A stretch of 56,870 nt of DNA, taken from Gemmatimonadaceae bacterium. Its GTDB lineage: Bacteria > Gemmatimonadota > Gemmatimonadetes > Gemmatimonadales > Gemmatimonadaceae. Of the stretch, positions 35,421-43,512 are shown piece after piece. Under the pieces are notes generated by a model. That model had not been told where the DNA came from and made no database searches. It saw nothing but the letters and a program-made list of their open reading frames with translations. The position numbers and the translations under genes were made by a program. How positions within the stretch are numbered: the stretch's first letter is position 1; every line of letters begins with the position of its first letter. Location: NCBI GenBank assembly GCA_020852815.1, contig JADZAN010000012.1, positions 1 through 56,870 of the forward strand, in the 5' to 3' direction.

Positions 35421-36635
35421 CTACTTCGGCCACCCCGACTGCGGGAGCCCGCCAGTGATTCTCAGCGCGTTGCCGAAGTACACCTTCTTCAGCACCGCAT
35501 CTGGCAGGTCGATCCCGTACAGCTTCCAGAAGGCGTGGTACGGGCGGTAGTAGTCGAAGTAGTCGTCACGCGTCTCGAAAACGCGCCAGTAGTATGGATA
35601 CTCCTCGGGCTGGAACGAGTCCTTCCCGAAGAGGATGCGGTCCTGGTACTTGATGAAGAAATCGTGCGCGGCGCGCGGCTGCCTGGCGATGTCGTACAGC
35701 ACCGCTCCCACCTCGGTGAGGAGGTTGGGATTGGCGTCGAACATCTTCCCCAGTCGCTCCAGGTCGTTGGCGTGCCACCCCATGTGCGCAATCACGAAGG
35801 TCGTCTTCGGGTTGCGCTTGATCATGTTGTCGCGCTCGGTCATCAACGTCTCGAACGACGGATACTGATCGGCGGGGTAGCGTCGCCCGGGAAAGAGGGC
35901 GAGTTCGAGCCAGCGCTCGTTGTTGTAGTCGATCGTCTCCCAGAACTCCTGCGGGTCGGCGGTGTGAACGAAGACGGGGATCCTGAGTCGCGCCGCCGCC
36001 TGCCACACCGGGTCGAGCGCCGGATCGTCGATCGACAGGCGTGAACCATCGGCCTTCCTGGTCGACAGCCCCAGCCCCTTGCCGATTTCCCCCACGCCGA
36101 CAGCGCCAGCTGCAACGTCGGCCTCCAGTTGCGCCACCGCCTTCTCCGCCCACCCCGGCCCCACGCCCCGGAAGTCGATCCCGGTCAGGATGCGCACGCG
36201 GTCCTTCATGCGCGGCGACGACTGCACGAGGGCTATCTGCCGCTTGAGCGACTCGCCAGAGACGTTGTTGGCCGCTACCATCACGCGCACGTTGAGCGCG
36301 TCGAGATCATCGCCGAGCTGGTTCAATCCCTCAGGCGAGGAGAGCTGCGACGTGGGATGACCGTGGTAGTCGATGGCGGGAAACTTCGCCTTCGGCACCT
36401 TGTGCGCCACGGTCTTGAGCGTGTTCCTCGGTCGATAATCGAGGATGCTCGGCGGCGGCATGGTGGGCGCCTGGCAGTTGCGCGGACGCACCTCGGTCAT
36501 CCCGGGCGGACAGTGTTCACCCGGCTGGATCGGCGTCCCTTGTCGCCCCGGCGGTCCCTGGGCAGCGAGGAGCGCGGGGACGAGGAGCGACGAGATGAAA
36601 GCCGCCGAAACGGCGCGAGGGATCGCGAGACGCAT
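35421..36635 (-). CDS. Secreted amidohydrolase-2-family TIM-barrel protein
   Basis: A 404-residue protein with a signal peptide (AVSAAFISSLLVPALLAAQ) and an amidohydrolase-related (PF04909-type) barrel. Elements are FPAIDYHGHPTSQL with the HxH metal pair, VFVHTADPQEFWETIDY, TTFVIAHMGWHANDLERLG and ILFGKDSFQ with the late Asp. Members include decarboxylases such as ACMSD-like enzymes and hydrolases; the substrate is unknown. It lies at the far end of the reductase cluster on the same strand, separated by 98 bases from the cupin gene, and probably is not part of that operon. Confidence 0.85.
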   Translation of the reverse strand: MRLAIPRAVSAAFISSLLVPALLAAQGPPGRQGTPIQPGEHCPPGMTEVRPRNCQAPTMPPPSILDYRPRNTLKTVAHKVPKAKFPAIDYHGHPTSQLSSPEGLNQLGDDLDALNVRVMVAANNVSGESLKRQIALVQSSPRMKDRVRILTGIDFRGVGPGWAEKAVAQLEADVAAGAVGVGEIGKGLGLSTRKADGSRLSIDDPALDPVWQAAARLRIPVFVHTADPQEFWETIDYNNERWLELALFPGRRYPADQYPSFETLMTERDNMIKRNPKTTFVIAHMGWHANDLERLGKMFDANPNLLTEVGAVLYDIARQPRAAHDFFIKYQDRILFGKDSFQPEEYPYYWRVFETRDDYFDYYRPYHAFWKLYGIDLPDAVLKKVYFGNALRITGGLPQSGWPK

Positions 36636-36733
36636 GAGGGGGTCCGAGCGGGTGAAGGAAGAAATCTGTACCCGTGCGAGCAACCTCGCGATCCGTGCTA
36701 CGCCCGCGCCGCGGCGCCCCTTGGTTCGGGAGC

Positions 36734-37111
36734 CTACCTCGGCGCGCCCCCCGACTCCGGCATCGCCACCGTGAGCAGGAAGGTCACCCCCGTCGCACTC
36801 GTCACCGCGTGGCGCACGTGCGCCCCCACCGTCACGATCGAGCCGGGCCCCAGGTCGTAGCCGGTGTCGTCGACCGTGAAGTGCATCGTCCCTTCGATGG
36901 GTTGCACCGTGATGGGGCCGGCCGCCGCGTGCTCGGGGAGCACGCCACCCGGAGCCAGGGAGATGAGCGTGAGGCGCAGCGCCCCGCTCTTGAGGATGGT
37001 GCGGGCGGTGCGGCCGTGCTTGTCGGGAAGGAGCGCGTGCATTTGCGCGTGCTCGTGCTCGAGGTCGAGGACGAGCGCTTCCCCGTCGAGCGGGCGATCG
37101 AGCGATGACAT
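36734..37111 (-). CDS. Single-domain cupin protein
   Basis: A 125-residue cupin with the two conserved motifs: GVLPEHAAAGPITVQPIEGTMHF (G-x5-H-x-H-type, with only one His) and DLGPGSIVTVGAHVRHAV (G-x5-P-x-G-x2-H-x3 type). Its position, 29 bases after the DUF2249 gene on the same strand, suggests it belongs to the reductase cluster. Cupins of this kind occur beside NO-related genes, but a function cannot be assigned. Confidence 0.8.
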   Translation of the reverse strand: MSSLDRPLDGEALVLDLEHEHAQMHALLPDKHGRTARTILKSGALRLTLISLAPGGVLPEHAAAGPITVQPIEGTMHFTVDDTGYDLGPGSIVTVGAHVRHAVTSATGVTFLLTVAMPESGGAPR

Positions 37112-37140
37112 GCGGATAACCGGGGGGAGGGGTTGAGTCG

Positions 37141-37647
37141 TTAGGCCTGCGCGCGCGCAGGGCCCGCGCGCTTGATGAACACGTGCACACGGTTCTCGCC
37201 AAGCTTCTGCACGTCGTACGAGAAGCCCTGCTCTTCCAGTCGCGGCAGGAGCATCATGGGGACGCGCGCGTTGACCTGCACGAGCGTCACCTCGTCGGGG
37301 AGGTCGCGGAGCGCGGCCAGCGTGTACGAGAGCGGCTCCGGCGGCTCCATCCCGCGCACGTCGAGCACAGGCGTTGCGCGATAGAACCAGATCATCCAGT
37401 CGTCAGGCGCCAGTTGCTCGGTGTAGTGCGCCAGGCCGTGCCTCGTCATGACGGAATAGAGCGGGACGGGCTCGAAGATCGCGCGCACGCAGAGCGCCCC
37501 ACCCTCCTGCACCTCGCCCCGTGCCGCCATGAGCCGTGCGAACGGTTCGCGCCCCTGGCGCAGGTCTTCGCGCACATCGCACTCGACGACTTTCGATGGA
37601 TCCACGACTTGCAGCGCCAACGGCAGGTCATCTCGTAACAGGTTCAT
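37141..37647 (-). CDS. Tandem DUF2249 protein
   Basis: A 168-residue protein with two TusA-like DUF2249 units. The first contains [18 protein letters not shown] and LRVIF-type strand [17 protein letters not shown]. The second contains [24 protein letters not shown] and ends NRVHVFIKR. The start is well set: AGGAGGG precedes the ATG, which overlaps the DUF59 stop by four bases (ATGA). DUF2249 genes recur in clusters for nitric oxide or nitrogen-oxide respiration in many bacteria; the biochemical role is not defined. Confidence 0.85.
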   Translation of the reverse strand: MNLLRDDLPLALQVVDPSKVVECDVREDLRQGREPFARLMAARGEVQEGGALCVRAIFEPVPLYSVMTRHGLAHYTEQLAPDDWMIWFYRATPVLDVRGMEPPEPLSYTLAALRDLPDEVTLVQVNARVPMMLLPRLEEQGFSYDVQKLGENRVHVFIKRAGPARAQA

Positions 37648-37946
37648 GGCCGACCCTCCTGGATCAGGCCCGGGTGCCATGCGGGCTCCCACACCAACGT
37701 GGGAACGACGCGCGTGACTCCAGGGACGCGCGAGATCGCCTGGACGATCCCGGACGTGATGTGTGCCCTCATGGGGCAATGGCGTGTCGTGAGGGTATAG
37801 GTGACGCCCACCGCCCCGTCAGCAGCAACAGTGACGTCGTAGACGAGCCCCATCGTGCGCACGTCGAGCCCCACCTCGGGGTCTATCACCGTGGACAGCG
37901 CGTCGAGCACCCCCTGCTCGAGCGCGGTGGGGAGAGGATCACTCAT
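37644..37946 (-). CDS. DUF59/MIP18-type metal-sulfur cluster assembly factor
   Basis: A 100-residue DUF59 protein with [23 protein letters not shown] near the N-terminus and the conserved Cys motif [13 protein letters not shown]. Family members (SufT, PaaD, MIP18) help build or insert Fe-S clusters. Here it sits between an NnrS-like membrane protein and the DUF2249 gene, and may serve the cluster regulator or the Fe-S/cytochrome b fusion protein encoded divergently (inference). Confidence 0.85.
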   Translation of the reverse strand: MSDPLPTALEQGVLDALSTVIDPEVGLDVRTMGLVYDVTVAADGAVGVTYTLTTRHCPMRAHITSGIVQAISRVPGVTRVVPTLVWEPAWHPGLIQEGRP

Positions 37947-37970
37947 GAACGTTCCTTCACGGACGTACTC

Positions 37971-39260
37971 TCACGGACGTTTTCTGAAGAGCGCCACCAC
38001 CTGAATGCTGGTCACCAGCGCACCCGCGGCAAAGAGGGCAGCGCCTGTACGAACGCCCAGCGTGATCCCCATGGCGGCGCTGGCGACCAGCACCACGCTC
38101 CCGCTCGCATAGAGCCACGCCGCGCTCCACGCCCCCCGGGCCGAGTAGAGCTCGCCAACCCTGGGCAACGGTCGCGTCCCCGCCAGCGGCCCGAAGCGGT
38201 GATTCCACACCAGGAACGGGACGATCTTGTAGAAGTGCGCGGCCACGAAAGCGCTCACGCTGGTGAGCACCAGCGCCACATACGCCACCTGCACGCGCGG
38301 CGGCGCGAGCCCCGCCACGGTGACGAGCGCAAGCGGCAGCGCAACGCCGAGGCCGGTGAGTGCCACCGCCGCGAGTCGCATCCCCACGTCCAGCGCCTTG
38401 CGGAAGCGATGCGCGTAGTACTCGCGCACCTGCAGGAGAAAGGCAACCACGCCGCTGACGATGAGGACGGCGGGGAGCCAGCGCCCGGCGATGGGGACGT
38501 GATGCAGTACCGCCAGTGCGCCCGCCCCGGCAGCCGTGAGGCGCACCGCCCAGGGCGCGTAGCGATCGCTCCCGCCATGGCTCAGCAGGAACATGGGGAA
38601 GAGGCGCTGCGACACCCCAATGATCGACAGCAGGACCCAGCCGGCCAGCGCGATGTGCAGGTGCGCGCCGAGCGCGATGGGGCGCGCCACGCCCAGGAAG
38701 GCAAGGCGCAGGTTGGCGCTCAGCGCGGCGCCCAGCACCAGCGTCACGACGAGGAAGACCAGCGCGCACGCCAGCGCCAGCCAGAGCGGGTCGCGCGTGG
38801 TGGCTCGGCGCAGCGTGACCGCCGCGTTGGCCACGAACAGCGTCGCCCCCGTCACCAGCGCCACCACCCCCGCCAGGAGCAACGTCTGGCGATCCAGCGC
38901 CAGCCCAACCGTGAAGGCCAGCACCCCCGGGGCATAGCAGGCAAAGCTCACATGGGCCAGGCGCTCCGATGCGATGGGAACGCCCACGGCAACCGGGAGA
39001 AACTGGTACATCGCCCCCATGATGGAGGTCGTGAGCCACCCCAAGGTGACGCAATGGACCACCGCCAGCACCTGGTGCGCCGAATAGCCGCCCACGGCGA
39101 GCATCGGCGCCTGCCACACCGCGCCAACGCCGGCCAACACGAGGAAAACCAGCGCCGTGGCGAAGTGCTCGCCCGGGAGGAGGAAGCGTGGTCCGCTGGT
39201 CACCGAAACTGGAGGCGACACGGGAGCCGATGCGGGTGTCGCTTTGGGAACCGCCGACAC
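37971..39260 (-). CDS. NnrS-like polytopic membrane protein with conserved histidines
   Basis: A 429-residue protein of about 11-12 membrane helices. Histidines lie in predicted helices: HQVLAVVHCVTLGWLTTSIMGAMYQFLP, ALGAHLHIALAGWVLL and AAHFYKIVPFLVWNHRFG. These resemble NnrS and heme-copper subunit I-like proteins seen in denitrification loci. The GTG at 39260 lies just after the SCO stop and gives a natural start, while the ATG at 39311 would overlap SCO by 44 bases. The likely role is NO handling or heme-copper reductase maturation; no direct evidence. Confidence 0.7.
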   Translation of the reverse strand: MSAVPKATPASAPVSPPVSVTSGPRFLLPGEHFATALVFLVLAGVGAVWQAPMLAVGGYSAHQVLAVVHCVTLGWLTTSIMGAMYQFLPVAVGVPIASERLAHVSFACYAPGVLAFTVGLALDRQTLLLAGVVALVTGATLFVANAAVTLRRATTRDPLWLALACALVFLVVTLVLGAALSANLRLAFLGVARPIALGAHLHIALAGWVLLSIIGVSQRLFPMFLLSHGGSDRYAPWAVRLTAAGAGALAVLHHVPIAGRWLPAVLIVSGVVAFLLQVREYYAHRFRKALDVGMRLAAVALTGLGVALPLALVTVAGLAPPRVQVAYVALVLTSVSAFVAAHFYKIVPFLVWNHRFGPLAGTRPLPRVGELYSARGAWSAAWLYASGSVVLVASAAMGITLGVRTGAALFAAGALVTSIQVVALFRKRP

Positions 39261-39267
39261 GCCGCGC

Positions 39268-40200
39268 CTACGGTGTGGCCAGAAGCTCTCGCATGCGGTC
39301 GATCCCTCCATCGAGGCGCGCCGTCAGGCGGCCATTGGCGGCGACGAGGAAGGCCACCGCCGCATGCGAGATGTCGCCGGTGGCTCCGTCACGGGCACGT
39401 CCAATTCCCCATCCATCGAGTACGGCCGTCACCTCGTCCACGCTCCCGCTCAGCACCTTGTCGCCCGCATCCATGCTCCACTGCTTGGCGATGTGCGGGA
39501 GCCGTTCGGGGACGTCGCGCCACGGATCGAGCGTGACGACCACGATGGGCACTTCGCGCGTTGCCTGCGCTCTCGCCTCGCGAAGCTGGTGCACCAGCGT
39601 GGGGCACACGTCGGCACAGTGCGCAAAGGCGAAGGTGACGATGACGGGCGTCCCCTTGGCCTGCGCCAGGTCGAAGCGCCCCCCCGTCTGGTCGGTGAGG
39701 ACCAGCGGCGGCGCCTCGAGGTCGAGGCGCGGCACCGGCTGCGCCGCGGCGTTCACGTCGAAGGCGGCGGGCCCCGCGAGGTCGAGTGCGCCCAGCACCC
39801 GCTGCGCGGCCAGCACGCCCCCCCACGCCAGGGCGCCTAACGTCGACAGCATCGCCACCTTCCCCCACCCGCGCGCGGCCAGCCACGCGAGGTCGCTCCG
39901 CAATGCCTTTCCCCACACGGCCATGAGCGTCCCGATCATCCCGATGGGTTCGCCGATGAGGAGCACCCAGCCGCCCGCCGACGGGAGGCCGGAGCCTACC
40001 GATCCGAAGCAGGCGGCGCGCGTGCGCACCACCCACGCCGGCGGCGCCTGTCCCAACGGCATCAAGGCCAGCGCCCACCACCCGGCAGTGATCACCAGGA
40101 GGAGCGCCAGCGTCACGACCGCGATGCCACGCCCGGGAGTCCTTCCCCGGGCGCGCGCATCGACCGTCGTCTGTTCGAGTGTTGCTACCCGACCTTCCAC
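39268..40200 (-). CDS. SCO1/SenC-type copper chaperone with membrane extension
   Basis: A 310-residue protein. The C-terminal half is a SCO thioredoxin fold with the copper/redox motif FAHCADVCPTLVHQL (two Cys near residue 193) and the distal His in GDISHAAVAF. The N-terminal 130 residues add about three transmembrane segments (VVTLALLLVITAGWWALAL, GGWVLLIGEPIGMIGTLMAVWG, KVAMLSTLGALAWGG), unlike ordinary SCO proteins, which have one. It overlaps the catalytic subunit gene by 16 bases and should deliver copper to CuA or CuB. Confidence 0.9.
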   Translation of the reverse strand: MEGRVATLEQTTVDARARGRTPGRGIAVVTLALLLVITAGWWALALMPLGQAPPAWVVRTRAACFGSVGSGLPSAGGWVLLIGEPIGMIGTLMAVWGKALRSDLAWLAARGWGKVAMLSTLGALAWGGVLAAQRVLGALDLAGPAAFDVNAAAQPVPRLDLEAPPLVLTDQTGGRFDLAQAKGTPVIVTFAFAHCADVCPTLVHQLREARAQATREVPIVVVTLDPWRDVPERLPHIAKQWSMDAGDKVLSGSVDEVTAVLDGWGIGRARDGATGDISHAAVAFLVAANGRLTARLDGGIDRMRELLATP

Positions 40201-41945
40201 AGCACGCTCAGGAGCTTCCAGTTGGTGAAGTAGTACACCACGAACGCCGCGAGGAAGATGCCGACCAGCGCCATGGTCCCCGGCGTCGGCCCGATCCAGC
40301 TCGGGTTCTCGCGATGCAACCGCTCGTTGACCTCATCCACGTTGGCGGGATGCACCGGCGGATTGGTCAACCCCTGCGGCACGCCGGCCACGGCCCGCCC
40401 CGGGACGATCTCCCCCAGCGGCTCACCGAAGAATACCGACTTGACCGCGATCGCGATGAACAGAAGTGCACCGGTCACCGCCATGATCCCGCCAATGCCC
40501 ATCACGGCAAGGACGAGGTCGACGGCCGGGTTGAACTGCACGCTGAACGGCGCCTGCGAGAACGAGATGTCCCAGTGCCGCCGCGGAACCCCGAACGAGC
40601 CGGCAAACGTCATCCCCATGGAGAGCAGGAGCATCCCGATGGCGAAGAGATACGGCTGGATCTTCGCCGCTCCCCAGAACGCAACCTTGCGACGGAAGAC
40701 GAGCGGGAGGAGGTAGTACGTCGCCGCCATGAACGCCATCGCCGTCCCGCTCACCACCGTGGCATGGAAGTGCCCCGGGATGCGCATGGTGTTGTGCGCG
40801 ATGATGTTGATCTGCTCGGTCCCGATGGTCACGCCGGTGATCCCTCCCACGAAACCGAAGACGACGACGGAGAAGACCATGCCGCTGAAGCCCGGGTCGC
40901 CCCACGGCGCGCGCCGCAGCCAGCCAAACAGCCCCTGCGTGTAACCGCGCAGTCGCATCCCGAGCTCCATCCCCGCCGGAACCGTGAAGCCGTGGATCAT
41001 CGACGCCAGCACCGCCATGTACATGAAGTACGACGTGTTCACCACCTTCCACGCCGGCCCGAACCCCGGATCGACCAGGAGATGGTGCGCCGACGCCATG
41101 GAGATGAACAACACGTAGAGCACGAACGCCGAGCGGCTCACCTTCTCGTTGAGCACCACGCCGCCCACGGTAAGCGCCGAGAGCATGTACCACACCGCCA
41201 CCATCGCCGCGACGTTGATCTGCTGCGAGGAGTGACCAAGCGCCCACCAGATCATGCGATAGATCTGCGGATCGACCGACTTGATCACGCCGATGGACCA
41301 GAGGAAGGTCGGGATGTAGATGATGGCACCGTGCAGGAGCGTGATCACGGCGATGATCGCCGCGGTCATTGCGCCGTACACCACCAGCGGCAGCGACCCC
41401 TCATACGTCTTCTCGCGCTTGGCGATCACCAGCGTGGCAAAGAACTGCGCCACGACCAGCAGCGCCCCAACCGCGAACAGGATGATGCCAAGGTAGAAGA
41501 TCGGGTGCGCCTTGAGCGGCGGATACGATGTGAAGAGGACGTCGGCCTTGCCACTCCACTGCATCCACTCGACCAGGATCGTCCCCAGGAGCATCAACCC
41601 GAAGTTCACCCACCCCAGTTTGGGATTGGCCGGCCGCGCATTGAGCAGCGCGGTCGAGGTGAACCAGAGCACCGCCATCTCGAAGTAGATGATGAAGAAG
41701 ATGAGCATGTTCATCCCGTGCACCCCGAGGATGCGGTAGTACCACACCGCGGGGAGGAGATGCACGGCCTGCCAGCGCGTGAGCACCAGCAGGAGGGCCG
41801 CGATCGCGCCAATGAGGAGCGAGACGACGGCGACGACGGCGTTGGCCTTGACGAGCGCCTCTGCCTGACGATGGATGCGGCGGCCGGTGAACGCGCAGGT
41901 ACGGAACGCGTCGGCCGCGCCGGATGCTGTCAGCGTGGCGCTCAT
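40185..41945 (-). CDS. Heme-copper reductase catalytic subunit lacking the active-site Tyr (probable NO reductase)
   Basis: A 586-residue subunit I with about 13-14 helices and B-family (ba3-like) character. Low-spin heme His is H76 (LGVHGMNM), the CuB histidines are H238 (WWALGHSSQQ) and H287-H288 (AHHLLVDPG), and the heme pair is H392/H394 (IPGHFHATV). Oxygen reductases have GHPxxY here, with the Tyr cross-linked to His; position 242 is Gln. Heme-copper NO reductases lack that Tyr, so NO is the favoured substrate. GGAG lies eight bases before ATG. The gene overlaps the CuA gene by four bases. Confidence 0.9.
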   Translation of the reverse strand: MSATLTASGAADAFRTCAFTGRRIHRQAEALVKANAVVAVVSLLIGAIAALLLVLTRWQAVHLLPAVWYYRILGVHGMNMLIFFIIYFEMAVLWFTSTALLNARPANPKLGWVNFGLMLLGTILVEWMQWSGKADVLFTSYPPLKAHPIFYLGIILFAVGALLVVAQFFATLVIAKREKTYEGSLPLVVYGAMTAAIIAVITLLHGAIIYIPTFLWSIGVIKSVDPQIYRMIWWALGHSSQQINVAAMVAVWYMLSALTVGGVVLNEKVSRSAFVLYVLFISMASAHHLLVDPGFGPAWKVVNTSYFMYMAVLASMIHGFTVPAGMELGMRLRGYTQGLFGWLRRAPWGDPGFSGMVFSVVVFGFVGGITGVTIGTEQINIIAHNTMRIPGHFHATVVSGTAMAFMAATYYLLPLVFRRKVAFWGAAKIQPYLFAIGMLLLSMGMTFAGSFGVPRRHWDISFSQAPFSVQFNPAVDLVLAVMGIGGIMAVTGALLFIAIAVKSVFFGEPLGEIVPGRAVAGVPQGLTNPPVHPANVDEVNERLHRENPSWIGPTPGTMALVGIFLAAFVVYYFTNWKLLSVLWKVG

Positions 41946-42547
41946 GGGGTGGCTCCGTTGCCCAGGCGGGCGTTGGCGTTGTCACTCACGCGTTGGCCCG
42001 CCTTGTCGAGCACGATCACGCGTCCCACCATCGTGTGGTGGCCAATACCGCAGAACTCGTTGCAGATGATGCGGAAGTCACCCGAGGCCGTGGGCGTCAC
42101 CTCGAGCGCGTAGTCGTAGCCGGGAACGATCTGGAAGTTCACGTTCAGCGGATACAGGCTGAAGCCGTGGTTCACGTCCAGCGCCGACAGGTGCAAACGG
42201 TACGTCTCGCCCTGCGTGAGCTGCAGGATGGGATACCACTGGAAGGTGAGCGCGGTCATGTACACGTCGCTCCCAGCCGGCGGCTGCACGATGGGGAGCC
42301 CGCGGTCGGTCCCCACCTGGTATTGCTTGGCAAACTCCTGCGTGCGGGCATAGAACGCCCGCGGCTCCACCCGGCGCCTGATCCCCGACGGGTTCTGCCC
42401 GCCGCGCCAGTGCCACAGCGGCATCATGGCAAACAGCACCATGCACCAGGCGAAGGCAATCGCCACCCACACCTTCTCGGCCTTGTGCGCCGGCTTCCAC
42501 CATACGCCGGGGGCCGCATCCAGTCCGGTATGAACCTTGGTCAGCAT
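41942..42547 (-). CDS. CuA-containing heme-copper reductase subunit II
   Basis: A 201-residue subunit with one N-terminal membrane anchor (KVWVAIAFAWCMVLFAMMPLW) and a periplasmic cupredoxin domain. The complete CuA ligand set is present: H127 (DVNHGFSL), then C162-x3-C166-x3-H170-x2-M173 in CNEFCGIGHHTM. This indicates electron entry from a cytochrome c or cupredoxin. A strong GAGGGGAG site precedes the ATG and overlaps the stop of the small subunit upstream. Classical cNOR and qNOR lack CuA; B-family-derived NO reductases and oxidases have it. Confidence 0.92.
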   Translation of the reverse strand: MLTKVHTGLDAAPGVWWKPAHKAEKVWVAIAFAWCMVLFAMMPLWHWRGGQNPSGIRRRVEPRAFYARTQEFAKQYQVGTDRGLPIVQPPAGSDVYMTALTFQWYPILQLTQGETYRLHLSALDVNHGFSLYPLNVNFQIVPGYDYALEVTPTASGDFRIICNEFCGIGHHTMVGRVIVLDKAGQRVSDNANARLGNGATP

Positions 42548-42554
42548 GCTCCCC

Positions 42555-42719
42555 TCACGGTAAGGTGCCTTGCGGCATCGACAGGATCTCCCACATCCCC
42601 CACCCGGTGTAGACGATGAACATCACGACGATGCCAAGCGCCAGCAGCAGGAACACATTGTCGAAGAGCCGCTGCATCAAGGGCGGCGACTCGTCAGGCG
42701 GTGACGCATGATCGGACAC
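42555..42719 (-). CDS. 54-residue single-helix membrane subunit
   Basis: A tiny gene between the regulator and the CuA subunit starting at GTG. It encodes an acidic, Pro-rich N-terminus (SDHASPPDESPP), one transmembrane helix (NVFLLLALGIVVMFIVYTGWGMW) and a short tail. Size and position match the subunit IIa-type helix that replaces the missing second helix of subunit II in ba3-like oxidases. The stop lies seven bases before the CuA start. An in-frame ATG at MQRLFDN is an alternative start. Confidence 0.7.
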   Translation of the reverse strand: MSDHASPPDESPPLMQRLFDNVFLLLALGIVVMFIVYTGWGMWEILSMPQGTLP

Positions 42720-42754
42720 GGAGGACCTCGGGGAGGAAGGTGGTACGGCAGGGA

Positions 42755-43387
42755 CTAGCCACGGCGCGTGCGCGTGGCGGGAGACTGCTTCACGGCGGCC
42801 TGCTTCGCGGACGCCCGCGCGGCAGGCGACTGCTTCGAGGGGGTGGTCTTGGAGGGGGATGACCTGGCGGCAGCCTTCTTCGCGCCGGCGCGCGACGCCG
42901 CCGGCACACCGGGCGTGGGGCCGCGCGTGGGGACACGATGCTCGTGCAACGCGAGGTCGTGCCGCGGCGCCATGGCCGGCTGCTCGGCGATCTCGCCCAG
43001 CAGGTCGGCGATCGTCGTGCGCCGGAAGAACTCGCGCTGCGCATGCGAGATGGCCTCCCAGCGCGGATGCGCCGAGCAGGGGTTCTTCCAGCCGCAACTC
43101 GTGCGCCCCAGGATGCACTTGCTCTCCTCGACGTCGTCGAAGGGAGCGGCCACATCGCCCAGCGTGAGGTCGCGCGCCGCGCGTGCAAGGCGAAAGCCGC
43201 CGCGCGGACCGCGCCCGGATGTGAGCACCCCCGCGCGCGCGAGAGCATGCAGCGTCTTCGAGAGATAGTTGCGCGGAACGCGCAGGTCGGCGGCAATGGC
43301 GTCGACCGGCACGGGATAGTTGGTCCCATGTTCGGCGACGTACAAGACCGCGCGCAAGGCGTATTGCGTGGTGCTGCTCAGCGGCAT
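42755..43387 (-). CDS. Rrf2-family (NsrR/IscR-like) Fe-S transcriptional regulator
   Basis: A 210-residue regulator. The Rrf2 winged-helix domain fills residues 1-85 (TTQYALRAVLYVAEHG, LRVPRNYLSKTLHALARAGVL, GRGPRGGFRLAR). Three cysteines, C91, C98 and C104 (CILGRTSCGWKNPC), sit where IscR and NsrR bind their cluster. A Lys/Ala/Ser/Pro-rich C-terminal tail of about 55 residues is unusual and looks histone H1-like. It is divergent from the cytochrome b fusion gene with an inverted repeat between them. NO sensing is inferred. Confidence 0.88.
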   Translation of the reverse strand: MPLSSTTQYALRAVLYVAEHGTNYPVPVDAIAADLRVPRNYLSKTLHALARAGVLTSGRGPRGGFRLARAARDLTLGDVAAPFDDVEESKCILGRTSCGWKNPCSAHPRWEAISHAQREFFRRTTIADLLGEIAEQPAMAPRHDLALHEHRVPTRGPTPGVPAASRAGAKKAAARSSPSKTTPSKQSPAARASAKQAAVKQSPATRTRRG

Positions 43388-43459
43388 GCGGGTTCGGCGA
43401 GTGCGACGAGCGGAGCGAGTGTGGCGGCGGCGGGTGCAGCGGGGTCGGGCTGCGTTGCA

Positions 43460-43481
43460 TTTATCATGTGAATATGATAAA
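43460..43481. promoter_or_regulatory. Perfect inverted repeat, probable Rrf2 operator
   Basis: TTTATCAT-N6-ATGATAAA, eight-base perfect arms in an AT-rich island of a GC-rich region. It lies 73 bases upstream of the regulator start and about 30 bases upstream of the divergent operon. The size and dyad symmetry fit an Rrf2-family dimer site. It could control both operons and itself. It differs from the TTGAT-N4-ATCAA FNR/DNR box. Confidence 0.7.
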
Positions 43482-43512
43482 CTCGCCGCAAGAGGGACTT
43501 CACCCCGCCGCA

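Noticed and set aside
40179-42113. 644-residue plus-strand open frame rich in His/Arg
   Set aside because: Antisense of the heme-copper subunit I gene; His/Arg-rich composition results from the complement of hydrophobic codons.
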